Shown here in pieces: positions 18,597-28,443 of a stretch of DNA of 64,000 nt (position 1 is the first letter of the stretch; each line of letters starts with the position of its first letter). The stretch spans positions 124,001 through 188,000 of the forward strand of contig NZ_JHXV01000005.1 in NCBI RefSeq assembly GCF_000621625.1. Reading direction: 5' to 3'. Position numbers and translations under genes: made by a program. This stretch comes from Crocinitomix catalasitica ATCC 23190 (GTDB lineage Bacteria > Bacteroidota > Bacteroidia > Flavobacteriales_D > Crocinitomicaceae). Under the pieces are notes generated by a model, which saw only the letters and a list, made by a program, of their open reading frames with translations, ran no database searches and was not told the DNA's origin.

Positions 18597-20051
18597 ATGA
18601 CTAGAGAGCTATCACCACAAATAATATGGAACCATTTTGAAGACTTAAACGCTATTCCACGTCCTTCCAAAAAAGAAGAACGTGTGAGAGAATTTATGCT
18701 GTCATTTGGTGAAAAACTTGGTCTTGAGACTTTAGTGGACAAAATTGGTAACGTAATTATTAAAAAACCTGCGACTGTTGGAATGGAAGATAGATCAACG
18801 GTGATTTTACAATCTCATTTAGATATGGTGCATCAGAAGAATAATTCGACTGAATTCGATTTTGATAAGGAAGGTATTCGTACGGTGATTGATGGTGAAT
18901 GGGTGAGGGCAGATGGAACTACTTTAGGAGCTGATAACGGAATGGGGGTTGCGGCAAGTATGGCGATTTTATCATCAACAGATATTTCACATCCTGCCAT
19001 TGAAGCACTTTTTACTATCGATGAAGAAACCGGAATGACAGGGGCAAAGGATTTGGATGGTTCACTTTTAAAAGGTAAGATCTTACTGAATTTGGATACC
19101 GAAGATGATGATGAATTTTCGGTAGGTTGTGCAGGTGGTATTGATACGAATACAATGTATACTTACGAACAAGAAGATGTTTCTAGTGATTACGTTGCTG
19201 TTAAAATTGAGCTTAAAGGTCTAAAAGGTGGACATTCTGGTATGGATATCCATTTAGGTAGAGGGAATGCTAACAAATGGATGAATCGGTTAATGTATGC
19301 TTTAACTAAGGTTAATAGTTTTAGGATTGTGGATATAGAAGGTGGAAGTTTAAGAAATGCTATTCCTCGAGAAAGTGTTGCACTGGTTGTCTGTAAAGCG
19401 AATGATAAGATTGAACTTGATGCTGTTTATAAAGAAACAACTGAATCACTTTTGTTCGAAAATAGGTTTATAGAAAAGGCTGCAAACTTCAATACAGAGG
19501 GGGCTGAATTACCAGAAAAAATGATGGCGCAGTCTGATCAAGAAAAGATAATAGCAGCGATTTACACAATGCCAAATGCTGTATGGTCTATGAGTCCAAC
19601 AATTGCTGGATTGGTGGAAACGTCATCTTCTTTAGCAAAGGTAATTATTCGAAATGGAGAGTTTATCACACAATCACTTCAAAGAAGCATGAGTGAGGTT
19701 GGTAAGAATGATGTTGCGACCGCAATTCGATTGAATTTTGAATTGTTAGGAGCTTCAGTTATCACACAGTCTGGAGATTATCCAGGATGGACACCTAATC
19801 CGAATTCAGCAATTCTAAATATAATGAAAGACTTGTATGTGAAGTCATTTAATGAAGAGCCTAAAGTAGCAGCTTGTCACGCAGGTTTAGAATGTGGGAT
19901 ATTAAGTAAACATTTACCAGGTTGTGATATGATTTCTTTTGGTCCAACCATTAAAAATCCACATTCTCCAGATGAAAAAGTAAATATTAAGTCTGTTGAA
20001 AAATTCTGGGGGTTCTTGCAAAATGTATTATTGGAAATTCCAAAGAATTAA
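18597..20051 (+). CDS. pepD: aminoacyl-histidine dipeptidase (peptidase M20C)
   Basis: PepD is a cytosolic dinuclear-zinc dipeptidase with broad specificity, including carnosine-like Xaa-His dipeptides. The 484-residue product has the expected length. Metal and catalytic motifs are visible in order: LQSHLDMVHQK (about residue 80), DGTTLGADNGMGVAA (about 104), TIDEETGMTGA (about 140, general base Glu), LDTEDDDEFSVGCAGG (about 165), the dimerisation-domain HSGMDIHLGRGNANK (about 212), and the C-terminal PHSPDEKV (about 458). The stop codon overlaps by four bases with the stop of the convergent RecQ-like gene. Confidence 0.95.
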   Translation: MTRELSPQIIWNHFEDLNAIPRPSKKEERVREFMLSFGEKLGLETLVDKIGNVIIKKPATVGMEDRSTVILQSHLDMVHQKNNSTEFDFDKEGIRTVIDGEWVRADGTTLGADNGMGVAASMAILSSTDISHPAIEALFTIDEETGMTGAKDLDGSLLKGKILLNLDTEDDDEFSVGCAGGIDTNTMYTYEQEDVSSDYVAVKIELKGLKGGHSGMDIHLGRGNANKWMNRLMYALTKVNSFRIVDIEGGSLRNAIPRESVALVVCKANDKIELDAVYKETTESLLFENRFIEKAANFNTEGAELPEKMMAQSDQEKIIAAIYTMPNAVWSMSPTIAGLVETSSSLAKVIIRNGEFITQSLQRSMSEVGKNDVATAIRLNFELLGASVITQSGDYPGWTPNPNSAILNIMKDLYVKSFNEEPKVAACHAGLECGILSKHLPGCDMISFGPTIKNPHSPDEKVNIKSVEKFWGFLQNVLLEIPKN

Positions 20052-21952
20052 CTGATTTTAAATGTTTGACCAAGATGGTCAACCTCAATTAATTTGTTGT
20101 CAGCCATACGGCGAAGATTGTCAAAGATTACGGTTTCATCGAATCCGTTTAATTTTGCCAGTAGGTCTTTAATCGCGTAGAATTCGTTATTTACATTCTC
20201 TTCATTGTAGACTTGAATAATCGTTTTGTGAAGATCTTTCGTTGCAGTTTTTTCCAATTGTTTACAAGAAGAACACTTGCCGCAATTTTCAGATTTTAAT
20301 TCTCCGAAATAAGATAAGAGGTAGGCGCTTTTGCAACTTTCCGTTTGAACAAAGTCAATTACAGCGTCTAACTTTTTTAAGCCAACTACTTTTCGCTTCG
20401 CATAATAATCCGGAGAGATAAATAGATTGTTTTCTTGTAGTCGTTCGGTAGTATAAGTAATAGTTGGCAAATTTGTTCTAGGAGAATATAATATAACCTG
20501 TTCATCCTTCAAATACTGAAGTGACTTTTTAAGCGCTTGCATGGAAATGTTAAGTTTTGTAGCAATCTTAAATTCGTTAATATTCTGTTCGTTTTCAAAT
20601 ATTCCAATATGACTTCTTAATATGTATTTAATGATTTCGTCGAGATTCTTGTTTTTAACTTGGTAATTATATAAAGCCGCATTATTAACAATGAATTTCA
20701 ATTTGCTGGGCTGCCGATAATTTTCACTTAATACAATAAATTCACAACGTTCCAGAATTTTTAAGGCATTGTAAACTTCAAATAGATTCTTTTCATATTT
20801 ATCTGAAAATTTAGCCAAGTCTATTTCAAATTTTTCATCTTTACCACTGCCGAACGCCAATTGAAAATGATTAGACATAGCGTGATAAATAGATTTGATT
20901 TCTTGTAATGGAGGAAAACGTTGATTGATTTTTTCTGATAATTTATCTAGCTCTATCTTGTTATAAATTAACCAACCAACAGCTTCTTTATTATCTCTTC
21001 CTGCTCGACCAACTTCTTGGTAATACGCTTCTAATGTATCCGGCAGGTTGTAATGTAGCACGAATCTTACATCGCCTTTATCTATACCCATCCCGAAGGC
21101 GTTTGTCGCGACAATTACACGACTTTTATTCTCTGTCCATTGATGCTGCTGTCTTTTGCGTTCTTCATAATCAAGACCTCCGTGATAGTAACCCACACTA
21201 TGTCCTTTTTCTAGTAGATAATTATAAAGTGTTTTAACATTTTTTCTTGTCGAACAGTATATTATTCCGCAACCTTTATTCCGTGTTAAAAATAAATCAA
21301 TGACATGTTCCTTATTTACGTGATGTATTGTATTGTAGGTTAGGTTTTTTCGTTCAAAACTCTGGTCAACAACATTTTTACTACTAAAATTCAATTTTTC
21401 TTGAATGTCATTAATAACATCACTAGTCGCTGTTGCTGTCAATGCCAATACTGGTACTTTAGGATGTAATTTCCTAATGTCTACTATACTTAAATATGCA
21501 GGTCTAAAATCATACCCCCATGTAGATACGCAATGAGCTTCATCTATCGCGATCAAGTTTATTTTCATCTTAGGGAATCTAGCTAAGAAAATATCAGATT
21601 TAAGTCTTTCTGGAGATACGTATAAAAATTTGTAATCACCATAAATCATATTATCAAGGGCATAATCAATTTCTCGACGAGACATGTTTGACGTAATCGC
21701 TATAGCTTTAATATTTAAAGCGTGTAATTGTCTTATTTGGTCTTCCATTAATGCTATTAAAGGAGAAACAACTAAACAAATACCTTCCTTAACTAATGCC
21801 GGAATTTGATAACAAATTGACTTTCCGCCTCCAGTTGGTAAGAGTGCTAAAGTGTCATGATTAGTGAGTACACTTTCTATGATCTCTTTTTGTTTTGGAC
21901 GGAACGAATCGTAGCCCCAGTATTGTTGTAATATGTCTAAACTATTTTTCAA
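20048..21952 (-). CDS. RecQ-like ATP-dependent DNA helicase (second paralogue)
   Basis: The 634-residue product is a superfamily 2 helicase of the RecQ family: Walker A LLPTGGGKSICYQIPAL near residue 34, AIDEAHCVSTWGYDFRPAY near 136, motif VI YYQEVGRAGRDNKEAV, and a four-cysteine zinc site (CKSAYLLSYFGELKSENCGKCSSC, in two parts, about 541-562) placed unusually far from the helicase core. Between the core and the zinc site lies a winged-helix-like region (residues about 430-500). The HRDC domain found in the paralogue at 10430-12544 is missing, and the protein ends soon after the zinc site. It probably has a specialised repair role; sequence divergence between the two argues against recent duplication. 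Confidence 0.93.
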   Translation of the reverse strand: MKNSLDILQQYWGYDSFRPKQKEIIESVLTNHDTLALLPTGGGKSICYQIPALVKEGICLVVSPLIALMEDQIRQLHALNIKAIAITSNMSRREIDYALDNMIYGDYKFLYVSPERLKSDIFLARFPKMKINLIAIDEAHCVSTWGYDFRPAYLSIVDIRKLHPKVPVLALTATATSDVINDIQEKLNFSSKNVVDQSFERKNLTYNTIHHVNKEHVIDLFLTRNKGCGIIYCSTRKNVKTLYNYLLEKGHSVGYYHGGLDYEERKRQQHQWTENKSRVIVATNAFGMGIDKGDVRFVLHYNLPDTLEAYYQEVGRAGRDNKEAVGWLIYNKIELDKLSEKINQRFPPLQEIKSIYHAMSNHFQLAFGSGKDEKFEIDLAKFSDKYEKNLFEVYNALKILERCEFIVLSENYRQPSKLKFIVNNAALYNYQVKNKNLDEIIKYILRSHIGIFENEQNINEFKIATKLNISMQALKKSLQYLKDEQVILYSPRTNLPTITYTTERLQENNLFISPDYYAKRKVVGLKKLDAVIDFVQTESCKSAYLLSYFGELKSENCGKCSSCKQLEKTATKDLHKTIIQVYNEENVNNEFYAIKDLLAKLNGFDETVIFDNLRRMADNKLIEVDHLGQTFKIS

Positions 21953-22050
21953 AATCTGGTACTAATAAGGTCTATTTTTTTATTTAAACGAAATTAATGA
22001 ATAACAATGGTAATCATATATAAACGCTTGTAAATATTGAAATTAATTAT

Positions 22051-22082
22051 TTTGAAGAAATAAGAAAAAATGGTTACCTTCG
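22051..22082 (+). promoter_or_regulatory. putative promoter of ilvE (-33 TTTG, -7 TACCTTCG)
   Basis: TTTG at 22051-22054 and TACCTTCG at 22075-22082 are separated by 20 bases, close to the Bacteroidota layout TTTG-N19-TAnnTTTG with one mismatch in the -7 box. It lies just upstream of the ilvE start. Confidence 0.55.
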
Positions 22083-22104
22083 CGATACCTTAAAAGCCAT
22101 AATA

Positions 22105-23178
22105 ATGGAGATTAACATGAATAAAATTACAATAGAAAAAATAAAAGAGTCAAGAATTCAAACGATTGATTTTAATAATTTACCTTTCGGAAAACATTTT
22201 TCAGATCATATGTTTGAAATGGATTTTGCTGATGGGAAATGGGGTGAGCCTAAAATTGTTCCTTTTAGAAACTTAAGTGTACATCCTGCAACTTCAGCGA
22301 TTCACTATGGTCAATCTATATTTGAAGGTTTAAAAGCGCAAAAAGCGGAGAATGGAGACATTCTTGTTTTTCGTCCTGACATGAATGCTAAACGATTGAA
22401 TGAGTCCGCTAAAAGAATGTCTATGGTCGAAGTGCCTGAAGATATCTTCCTTTCTGGACTAAGAGAGCTATTAGAATTAGACAAGGATTGGGTTTCTTCT
22501 AATCCAGATCAGTCATTATATATAAGACCATTCTTATTTGCTACTGATGAGTATGTTGGAATTAGACCATCTGAAAGATATAAGTTTTTAATTATAACTT
22601 CACCGGTAGGCGCGTATTATTCAGAGCCAGTTGCTGTTAAAATTGAAACGAAATATACCCGTGCTGCTGAGGGTGGTGTAGGGCAAGCAAAAGCTGCTGG
22701 GAATTATGCAAGTTCTTTATATCCTGCTAAATTGGCCGCGGAAGAAGGCTATAGACAGTTATTGTGGACAGATGCAAAAACGCATACCTATATTGAAGAG
22801 GCAGGAACGATGAATGTTATTTTTGTTATCAATGATACAATTATAACACCGTCTGAAGATACGGATACAATTCTTAAAGGTATTACGAAAAGAAGTGTTC
22901 TTGAAATTGCAAAGAAATGGGGCTATAAAGTAGAAGAACGACCTGTTCTTGTGGCTGAAATAATCGATGCAGCTAAAAACGGAACATTACAAGATGCTTT
23001 TGGTGCTGGAACCGCAGCAACAATAGCACATATCAGATTGATTGGTTTTGAAGGTGTGAACTATGAATTACCAACAATTGAAAGTAGAGAATTCTCTAAT
23101 CGAGTAAAAAATTATATCGAGGATTATAAACTAGGTAAAATTGAAGATGAATTTAATTGGATGATGGTAATCTCATAA
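22105..23178 (+). CDS. ilvE: branched-chain amino acid aminotransferase
   Basis: IlvE is a cytosolic PLP enzyme that interconverts leucine, isoleucine and valine with their 2-oxo acids. The 357-residue product has the longer eukaryote-like class IV form: HYGQSIFEGLKAQKAENGDI (about residue 72), YIRPFLFATDEYVGIRPS (about 145), and the PLP lysine in GQAKAAGNYASSLYPAKLA (about 195-212), with YIEEAGTMNVIFV (about 230) and GAGTAATIAHI (about 300). Two starts are possible, 22105 or 22117; a GGAG sequence seven bases before the second ATG could act as a ribosome binding site and favours 22117. aroE follows 33 bases later on the same strand. Confidence 0.95.
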   Translation: MEINMNKITIEKIKESRIQTIDFNNLPFGKHFSDHMFEMDFADGKWGEPKIVPFRNLSVHPATSAIHYGQSIFEGLKAQKAENGDILVFRPDMNAKRLNESAKRMSMVEVPEDIFLSGLRELLELDKDWVSSNPDQSLYIRPFLFATDEYVGIRPSERYKFLIITSPVGAYYSEPVAVKIETKYTRAAEGGVGQAKAAGNYASSLYPAKLAAEEGYRQLLWTDAKTHTYIEEAGTMNVIFVINDTIITPSEDTDTILKGITKRSVLEIAKKWGYKVEERPVLVAEIIDAAKNGTLQDAFGAGTAATIAHIRLIGFEGVNYELPTIESREFSNRVKNYIEDYKLGKIEDEFNWMMVIS

Positions 23179-23211
23179 TACGAGAGAGCGATTCACAATT
23201 AATATATTAAT

Positions 23212-23937
23212 ATGAAAAAATTCGGATTGATTGGTCAATCATTAACACACTCATTCTCGAAATCATATTTTGAAGACAAGTTTCGAAAACTAGATTTAGA
23301 TTTTGAATACGAAAATATAGAAATTGATAAAATTGAAAAAGTAAAACCATTTCTAAGAGATGGTTTTACTGGTTTTAATGTTACATCTCCTTATAAAACA
23401 GAAGTAATTCCATTTTTAGACGAATTATCTGAAACGGCAAGTCAGGTCAACGCTGTGAATACGGTCATAGTGAAAGAGGGAAGACTGATAGGCGATAATA
23501 CTGATGTATATGGCTTCAAACAAATGATAAAACCATATTTTAAGTCACATCACGAAAGAGCAATGATTCTTGGAACAGGAGGAGCATCTAAAGCGGTTGC
23601 AAAAGTTTTAGAAGATCTCGGGGCCAATGTTTTATTCATATCCAGAAATCCTAAAACTCCTAATGAATTTTGTTACGAGGAAGTGAATGAATTGATGGTG
23701 AAATTCAATTCAGTTATCGTAAACACAACTCCTGTAGGAATGTATCCCAATTCAGAGGAAATTTTAGATTTTCCATACGAATATTTAACTGCTCAGCATT
23801 TAGTGATTGATTTAATCTACAATCCTAAAGAAACGCAATTCTTGAAAATTGCTAAAGAAAATGACGCGGTTGTATTAAATGGTTTAACTATGTTACATCA
23901 ACAGGCAGAACGATCGTGGGAACTATGGAAAGCTTAG
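23212..23937 (+). CDS. aroE: shikimate dehydrogenase
   Basis: AroE reduces 3-dehydroshikimate to shikimate with NADPH in the chorismate pathway. The 241-residue product is slightly short but typical for Bacteroidota. The substrate-binding motifs LTHSFSKSYF (about residue 11) and GFNVTSPYKTEVIPFLD (about 54, catalytic lysine) are present, followed by GDNTDVYGF (about 95), the NADP-binding loop ILGTGGASKAVAKVLEDLGA (about 118), NTTPVGMYPN (about 172) and NGLTMLHQQAERSWELW at the C-terminus. It lies between ilvE and miaA with short gaps (33 and 21 bases), so the three are likely one transcript. Confidence 0.95.
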   Translation: MKKFGLIGQSLTHSFSKSYFEDKFRKLDLDFEYENIEIDKIEKVKPFLRDGFTGFNVTSPYKTEVIPFLDELSETASQVNAVNTVIVKEGRLIGDNTDVYGFKQMIKPYFKSHHERAMILGTGGASKAVAKVLEDLGANVLFISRNPKTPNEFCYEEVNELMVKFNSVIVNTTPVGMYPNSEEILDFPYEYLTAQHLVIDLIYNPKETQFLKIAKENDAVVLNGLTMLHQQAERSWELWKA

Positions 23938-23958
23938 GCTTTTTTAGTAAATTGCATT

Positions 23959-24882
23959 ATGTCAAAATTACTTGTAATTCTTGGTTCAACAGCCTCTGGT
24001 AAAACTAAGCTAGCCTGCAATTTTGCTGCGGAAAATAGTGGAGAGATTATTAGCGCAGATTCGAGACAAGTTTATGAGGGGATGACAATTGGTACAGGGA
24101 AAGATTTAGAAGAGTTTAAAGTAGGGGAAGTATTAGTTCCGCATCATTTAATCGACATCAAACCTCCAGGATATAAATATAATATTTCCGAATTTCAAAT
24201 AGATTTCATTAATGCCTTTAACGAAGTAGTTAGTCGAACCAACTTACCTATACTTTGCGGAGGAAGTGGCTTATATATTGAAACAGCTTTACAAGGTAAC
24301 TCGTATTTAGGAATTCCTCAAAATGACGATTTAAGAAATAATTTGAATTTATTGTCGGAAGAGAAATTGAAGAATAGTTATTTAAATATTGATGAGAATA
24401 TCCTGAATAATTTAAATGCTAAAACTACTGCCCGACAAATTAGAGCGATAGAGATCAATCAATTTTTGATTGATAATCCAAATTGGAAACCAATTCAATT
24501 ACCAAAGATTGAACCGGTTATAGTAGGTATTGATATTGATAGAGAATTAAGAAGGAAAAAAATTACAGACAGATTAAGCTATCGCTTAAATCATGGGTTA
24601 ATAGAAGAGGTTGAGCGGTTGGTGGCATCTTCTTTGACTTATAAGGATTTGGCTTATTATGGATTAGAATATAAATGGGTTGGCACCTATTTAAAAGGAG
24701 AAATTAATAAAAAAGAATTATTCGAAGGATTGAACATTGCCATTCACCAATTTTCTAAAAGACAACTAACTTGGTTTAGACGAATGGAAAAGAAAGGTTA
24801 TAAAATCAACTGGATTAGCGCAAAAAAAACTACCTCGATCCAAATGGAAGAGGTAGCTTATTATTTAAAAAAATCTTATTAG
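23959..24882 (+). CDS. miaA: tRNA dimethylallyltransferase
   Basis: MiaA transfers the dimethylallyl group from DMAPP to N6 of A37 in tRNAs that read codons starting with U. The 307-residue product has the P-loop LGSTASGKTKLACNFA (about residue 6), SADSRQVYEGMTIGTGKD (about 33), the substrate-binding LCGGSGLYIETALQG (about 96), TARQIRAIE (about 153) and a C-terminal FSKRQLTWFRRMEKK (about 272) motif. The isopentenyl donor derives from the pathway containing IspE at the left edge of this window. miaE, whose product hydroxylates the later ms2i6A product, lies at 47614-48195. Its stop overlaps by four bases with the stop of the convergent gene. Confidence 0.95.
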   Translation: MSKLLVILGSTASGKTKLACNFAAENSGEIISADSRQVYEGMTIGTGKDLEEFKVGEVLVPHHLIDIKPPGYKYNISEFQIDFINAFNEVVSRTNLPILCGGSGLYIETALQGNSYLGIPQNDDLRNNLNLLSEEKLKNSYLNIDENILNNLNAKTTARQIRAIEINQFLIDNPNWKPIQLPKIEPVIVGIDIDRELRRKKITDRLSYRLNHGLIEEVERLVASSLTYKDLAYYGLEYKWVGTYLKGEINKKELFEGLNIAIHQFSKRQLTWFRRMEKKGYKINWISAKKTTSIQMEEVAYYLKKSY

Positions 24883-25376
24883 AAAGTATACCTTGCACTT
24901 ACAGCACCACTTACTCCAAAAACCCTAGTAGGTTCGTTAATATTGAATAGTGGACGAGCATCGACACTGAATATAAATGGAAAACCATGTACATTTATGT
25001 CATACTCGACACCACCTTGTGCTCCAAGTCCAAAAGCAATACCTGCATTATTAGTTATGGTCCCGTTGTAATTAGAATAATTATAAAAACTGATTTGGGC
25101 GGCAGGGCCTAAAAACCAATTAAATCCTTCAAAAATATTATTTACCCAATGGAACGAACCTGTAACGGCACCATTGATGTAATTCAATCCACCTGAACCA
25201 CCGGCATCAAGTTCTAATCTATTTGCATTTCCAAAGCCATGTTGATAAGTAAATTCCGCGCCAGAGCTAGTAAAGTGAGATTCTAGTCTAACACCTATAG
25301 CATGAGCGTTAACTTGTGCAGTTGAATATAAATTTGATCCAAGCACGATTAATGAGGCAAAGATTAATTTTTTCAT
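24879..25376 (-). CDS. small outer-membrane beta-barrel-like protein
   Basis: From the ATG at 25376 the product is 165 residues with a signal peptide (MKKLIFASLIVLGSNLY, cleaved near STAQ, residue 20). A longer reading from further upstream adds seven residues before the hydrophobic core and is less likely. The mature part alternates polar and hydrophobic residues as in eight-stranded barrels (HAIGVRLESHFTSSGAEFTY, SFHWVNNIFEGFNWFLGPAA, GIAFGLGAQGGVEYDINV) and ends in an aromatic-rich strand SGAVSARYTF, with the terminal phenylalanine needed for outer-membrane insertion. Function unknown. Confidence 0.85.
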   Translation of the reverse strand: MKKLIFASLIVLGSNLYSTAQVNAHAIGVRLESHFTSSGAEFTYQHGFGNANRLELDAGGSGGLNYINGAVTGSFHWVNNIFEGFNWFLGPAAQISFYNYSNYNGTITNNAGIAFGLGAQGGVEYDINVHGFPFIFSVDARPLFNINEPTRVFGVSGAVSARYTF

Positions 25377-25524
25377 AATTCGTTGTTTTTTCTGCAAAAT
25401 TAATTATTATAAGTTAAATTTTATTTTAACAGCGGTTTTTAATTGACATCCTTTTAAAATTGGTCGATAAAGACCTAAATATGCTGTAAAAATTAATATC
25501 TTCGTGAGACACGAAATAATAAGG

Positions 25525-27687
25525 ATGAAATTAATTGGCATAAGTTTATTACTGTTTTTAAGTTTAATTACTTCAAATGTAATAGGTCAAGATAAAAAAG
25601 TAACAAACGAACTAATTTGGGCAAGTCGAGAATTCTCGGCAGAATATGTTCGTGGTATCCAATCAATGCAAAATGGAAAGTATTTCACCGTAATAGAAGA
25701 TAATTCAATCTGTAAATATAGTTATGAAAATTTCGGAGAGAAAAAAGAAGTTTTAGTCAGTAATAATGATCTAAAAGGCAAAAGTATTGAAGAGTACAGT
25801 TTTAACGCTGACGAATCTAAACTTTTAGTTGCTACAGATGTTGAGCCTATTTATAGACGAAGTTTTAAAGCTAACTTTTTTATTTTTGACTTAAAAACTA
25901 AAGAGTTAATTGAACTTTACGATAAAGGCAAACAAATGTTAGCCGACTTTTCACCAGATGGAAGCAAAATTGCATTTGTCTACCAAAACAACCTATATTA
26001 TAAAGATTTAAAGAACTATCAAGTAACGCAAATTACAAATGACGGAATTAAAAATGAAATTATAAATGGTTCGACTGATTGGGTATATGAAGAAGAATTT
26101 TCAATTACCAAAGCATTTCATTGGAGCCCTAAAGGAACTAAAATAGCTTATTTAAAATTTAACGAAGCTAAAGTCGAAAACTTTACAATGGATTATTATT
26201 TAGGAAATACTTATCCCGAGGCATACACGTTTAAATATCCAAAAGCAGGTGAAGATAATTCTGAATTGAAATTAATCGTTTATTCATTAGATTCGAATGA
26301 AAAATTAGGTATCAATATTGGGAATTACGAGTATGTTCCGAGAATGTCTTGGACCAACAATGATAATCAATTACTTTTTTTAGTAATGAATAGACATCAA
26401 AACGAATTGAGTTATGTTTTGACAGAAATTAAAAATGGTAAATTAGGTTCAGGCGGAATCATTTATTCTGATAGAAGCGAAACTTATGTAGAGGTAGATG
26501 ATAATCTATTGTTTTTAAGTGATGGAAAATCCTTTTTAAGGACCAGTGAAAAAAATGGTTTTAATCATATTTACAGAGTTTGGTTCGACGGTAATGAAAA
26601 ACAAATTACTAAAGGTGATTGGGATGTTGTTGATCTACTTGGAGTAAATAATGAAAAAGATGTGATTTATTATACATCTGTAGAAGAGGGTGCTATTTAC
26701 AAAACACTTTATGGAATAGGGATAGACGGTAAAAATAAAATCAAACTTTCTACAAAAAAAGGATACAATTCACCGAATTTTAGTAAAGGAATGAAATTCT
26801 ACATCAATGAATATTCCAATTCGCAAACGCCACCAGAATTCACACTGTGTAATGATAAGGGCGGTGAATTAAAAATCATTAAAGACAATCAGGAGTTAAA
26901 AAACACACTTAAAAAGTATGACTTCCAAACAAAAGAGTTTATAAAAATTAAAGGAGAGGATGGCATGTTGAATGCGTTCATTATTAGACCTCCAAATTTC
27001 GATAGAGGTAAAAAATATCCGGTTTATTTCAATATTTATGGAGGACCAGGGCATAACTTAGTTACAGATTCTTGGGGTGGGTCAAACTACCTTTACCATC
27101 AATTATTAGCACAGAGTGGGTATATAGTGATCTCGGTTGATCCTCGCGGAACCATGTACAGAGGTGAGCGATTTAAAAAATCGACTTATATGCAATTAGG
27201 GAAATTAGAAACCGAAGATATGATTGCGGTCGCTAAGGAAGTTAAAAAATGGAATTACGTTGATCCTGATCGAATTGGAGTCATGGGGTGGAGTTATGGA
27301 GGTTATATGTCTTCACTTTGCATGACAAAAGGAGCAGACCATTTCAATATGGGGATAGCTGTAGCACCAGTCACAAATTGGCGTTGGTACGACAATATCT
27401 ATACGGAGCGTTTTATGCGGACTCCTAAAGAAAATGCGGATGGTTATGATTTGAATTCCCCAATTAATTTTGTTGAACATTTAAAAGGTAAATACTTATT
27501 AATACATGGAACAGGAGATGACAATGTACATGTCCAAAACTCATTAGAAATGGTTAATGCTTTGGTGCGGGAGAATATCGAATTTGATATGTTCTTTTAT
27601 ACCAATAAGAATCACGGGATAAGTGGAGGATATACCAGACTCCACTTATTTAATAAATTATATAATTATACATTGAATAACCTTTAA
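25525..27687 (+). CDS. dipeptidyl peptidase IV family serine protease (S9B)
   Basis: I chose the ATG at 25525 because it precedes a clean signal peptide (MKLIGISLLLFLSLITSNVIGQ) and because a -7-like box TATCTTCG (25497-25504) overlaps the alternative GTG at 25504. The 720-residue periplasmic enzyme removes Xaa-Pro or Xaa-Ala dipeptides from peptide N-termini. Its N-terminal beta-propeller carries DWVYEEEF near residue 188, with the double glutamate that binds the substrate amino group. The catalytic triad is Ser590 (GWSYGGYMS), Asp665 (GTGDDNVHVQ) and His697 (NKNHGISGGY). The lipoprotein at 27693 follows after five bases and is probably co-transcribed. Confidence 0.94.
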   Translation: MKLIGISLLLFLSLITSNVIGQDKKVTNELIWASREFSAEYVRGIQSMQNGKYFTVIEDNSICKYSYENFGEKKEVLVSNNDLKGKSIEEYSFNADESKLLVATDVEPIYRRSFKANFFIFDLKTKELIELYDKGKQMLADFSPDGSKIAFVYQNNLYYKDLKNYQVTQITNDGIKNEIINGSTDWVYEEEFSITKAFHWSPKGTKIAYLKFNEAKVENFTMDYYLGNTYPEAYTFKYPKAGEDNSELKLIVYSLDSNEKLGINIGNYEYVPRMSWTNNDNQLLFLVMNRHQNELSYVLTEIKNGKLGSGGIIYSDRSETYVEVDDNLLFLSDGKSFLRTSEKNGFNHIYRVWFDGNEKQITKGDWDVVDLLGVNNEKDVIYYTSVEEGAIYKTLYGIGIDGKNKIKLSTKKGYNSPNFSKGMKFYINEYSNSQTPPEFTLCNDKGGELKIIKDNQELKNTLKKYDFQTKEFIKIKGEDGMLNAFIIRPPNFDRGKKYPVYFNIYGGPGHNLVTDSWGGSNYLYHQLLAQSGYIVISVDPRGTMYRGERFKKSTYMQLGKLETEDMIAVAKEVKKWNYVDPDRIGVMGWSYGGYMSSLCMTKGADHFNMGIAVAPVTNWRWYDNIYTERFMRTPKENADGYDLNSPINFVEHLKGKYLLIHGTGDDNVHVQNSLEMVNALVRENIEFDMFFYTNKNHGISGGYTRLHLFNKLYNYTLNNL

Positions 27688-27692
27688 TAAAT

Positions 27693-28307
27693 ATGCTTGG
27701 AAAAATAACTGGATATATTTTAACACTAGTAATTATAAGTAGTTGTGCGCTTTCTAGTAATAGTGAAAATAAGATTGATCAGCCTGTAGATGTTATTGAA
27801 AACAATGATTCAGAGTCAAAATCCAGTGTAAAAATGGAAACATATACTACAGGAGCAAAAGCACCTGTGGCATATACTGTAGAGAAAGGATCTAATCCCG
27901 AAGGGTTGTCAATAAATTGGATGGATTTTGAAAGTGCTATTGATGCGAATCAAAATGAAAAAAAGTATATTCTCATTTATACTTATACAGATTGGTGTTC
28001 ATGGTGTAAAAAAATGAAAGCAACGACTTTTCAGGATCAAGAAATAATCAATTTGATCAACGAAAATTTTCATCCTGTATTATTAAATCCTGAAATCAAA
28101 CAAGATATTGCATATAAAGAAGTGTTATATGAAATGAAAGCTTACGGTAAAAAGTCGTATAATGAATTAGCTGTTAATTTATTAGGAGGTAAAATGTCAT
28201 TTCCTTCTATCGTTATCCTTTCAAAACGAGAAGTTAAAAAGGAAACAATTAATGGTTATCAATCAATATCAGTTCTTAAGCAAATGCTTAAGAATTATTC
28301 GAAATAG
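27693..28307 (+). CDS. thioredoxin-fold (DUF255-like) lipoprotein with CxxC motif
   Basis: The 204-residue product has a lipoprotein signal with lipobox IISSC (cysteine at residue 18), a low-complexity linker to about residue 60, and a thioredoxin-like domain from about 75 to the end. The redox motif TDWCSWCKKMK places Cys102 and Cys105; the preceding strand KKYILIYTYTDW and the later cis-proline region KMSFPSIVIL fit the fold. Such exported thioredoxins reduce or isomerise disulfides in the periplasm. It lies five bases downstream of the DPP-IV gene, but I see no specific functional link beyond shared localisation. Confidence 0.87.
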   Translation: MLGKITGYILTLVIISSCALSSNSENKIDQPVDVIENNDSESKSSVKMETYTTGAKAPVAYTVEKGSNPEGLSINWMDFESAIDANQNEKKYILIYTYTDWCSWCKKMKATTFQDQEIINLINENFHPVLLNPEIKQDIAYKEVLYEMKAYGKKSYNELAVNLLGGKMSFPSIVILSKREVKKETINGYQSISVLKQMLKNYSK

Positions 28308-28443
28308 TGATTTTTTGATAAATTATAAATATTCGAATTAATTTTTAGAAATACTTGTTTAAGTATTGACTAATAGGTAGGGTTTGAGGTGAAATTATTT
28401 TTTTTAAAAATTTCATTCCACTTGCTTTTAAATCGTAAAAAAA

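Noticed and set aside
25504-25524. GTG at 25504 as the DPP-IV start
   Set aside because: It lies in the likely -7 box; the ATG at 25525 precedes a better signal peptide.
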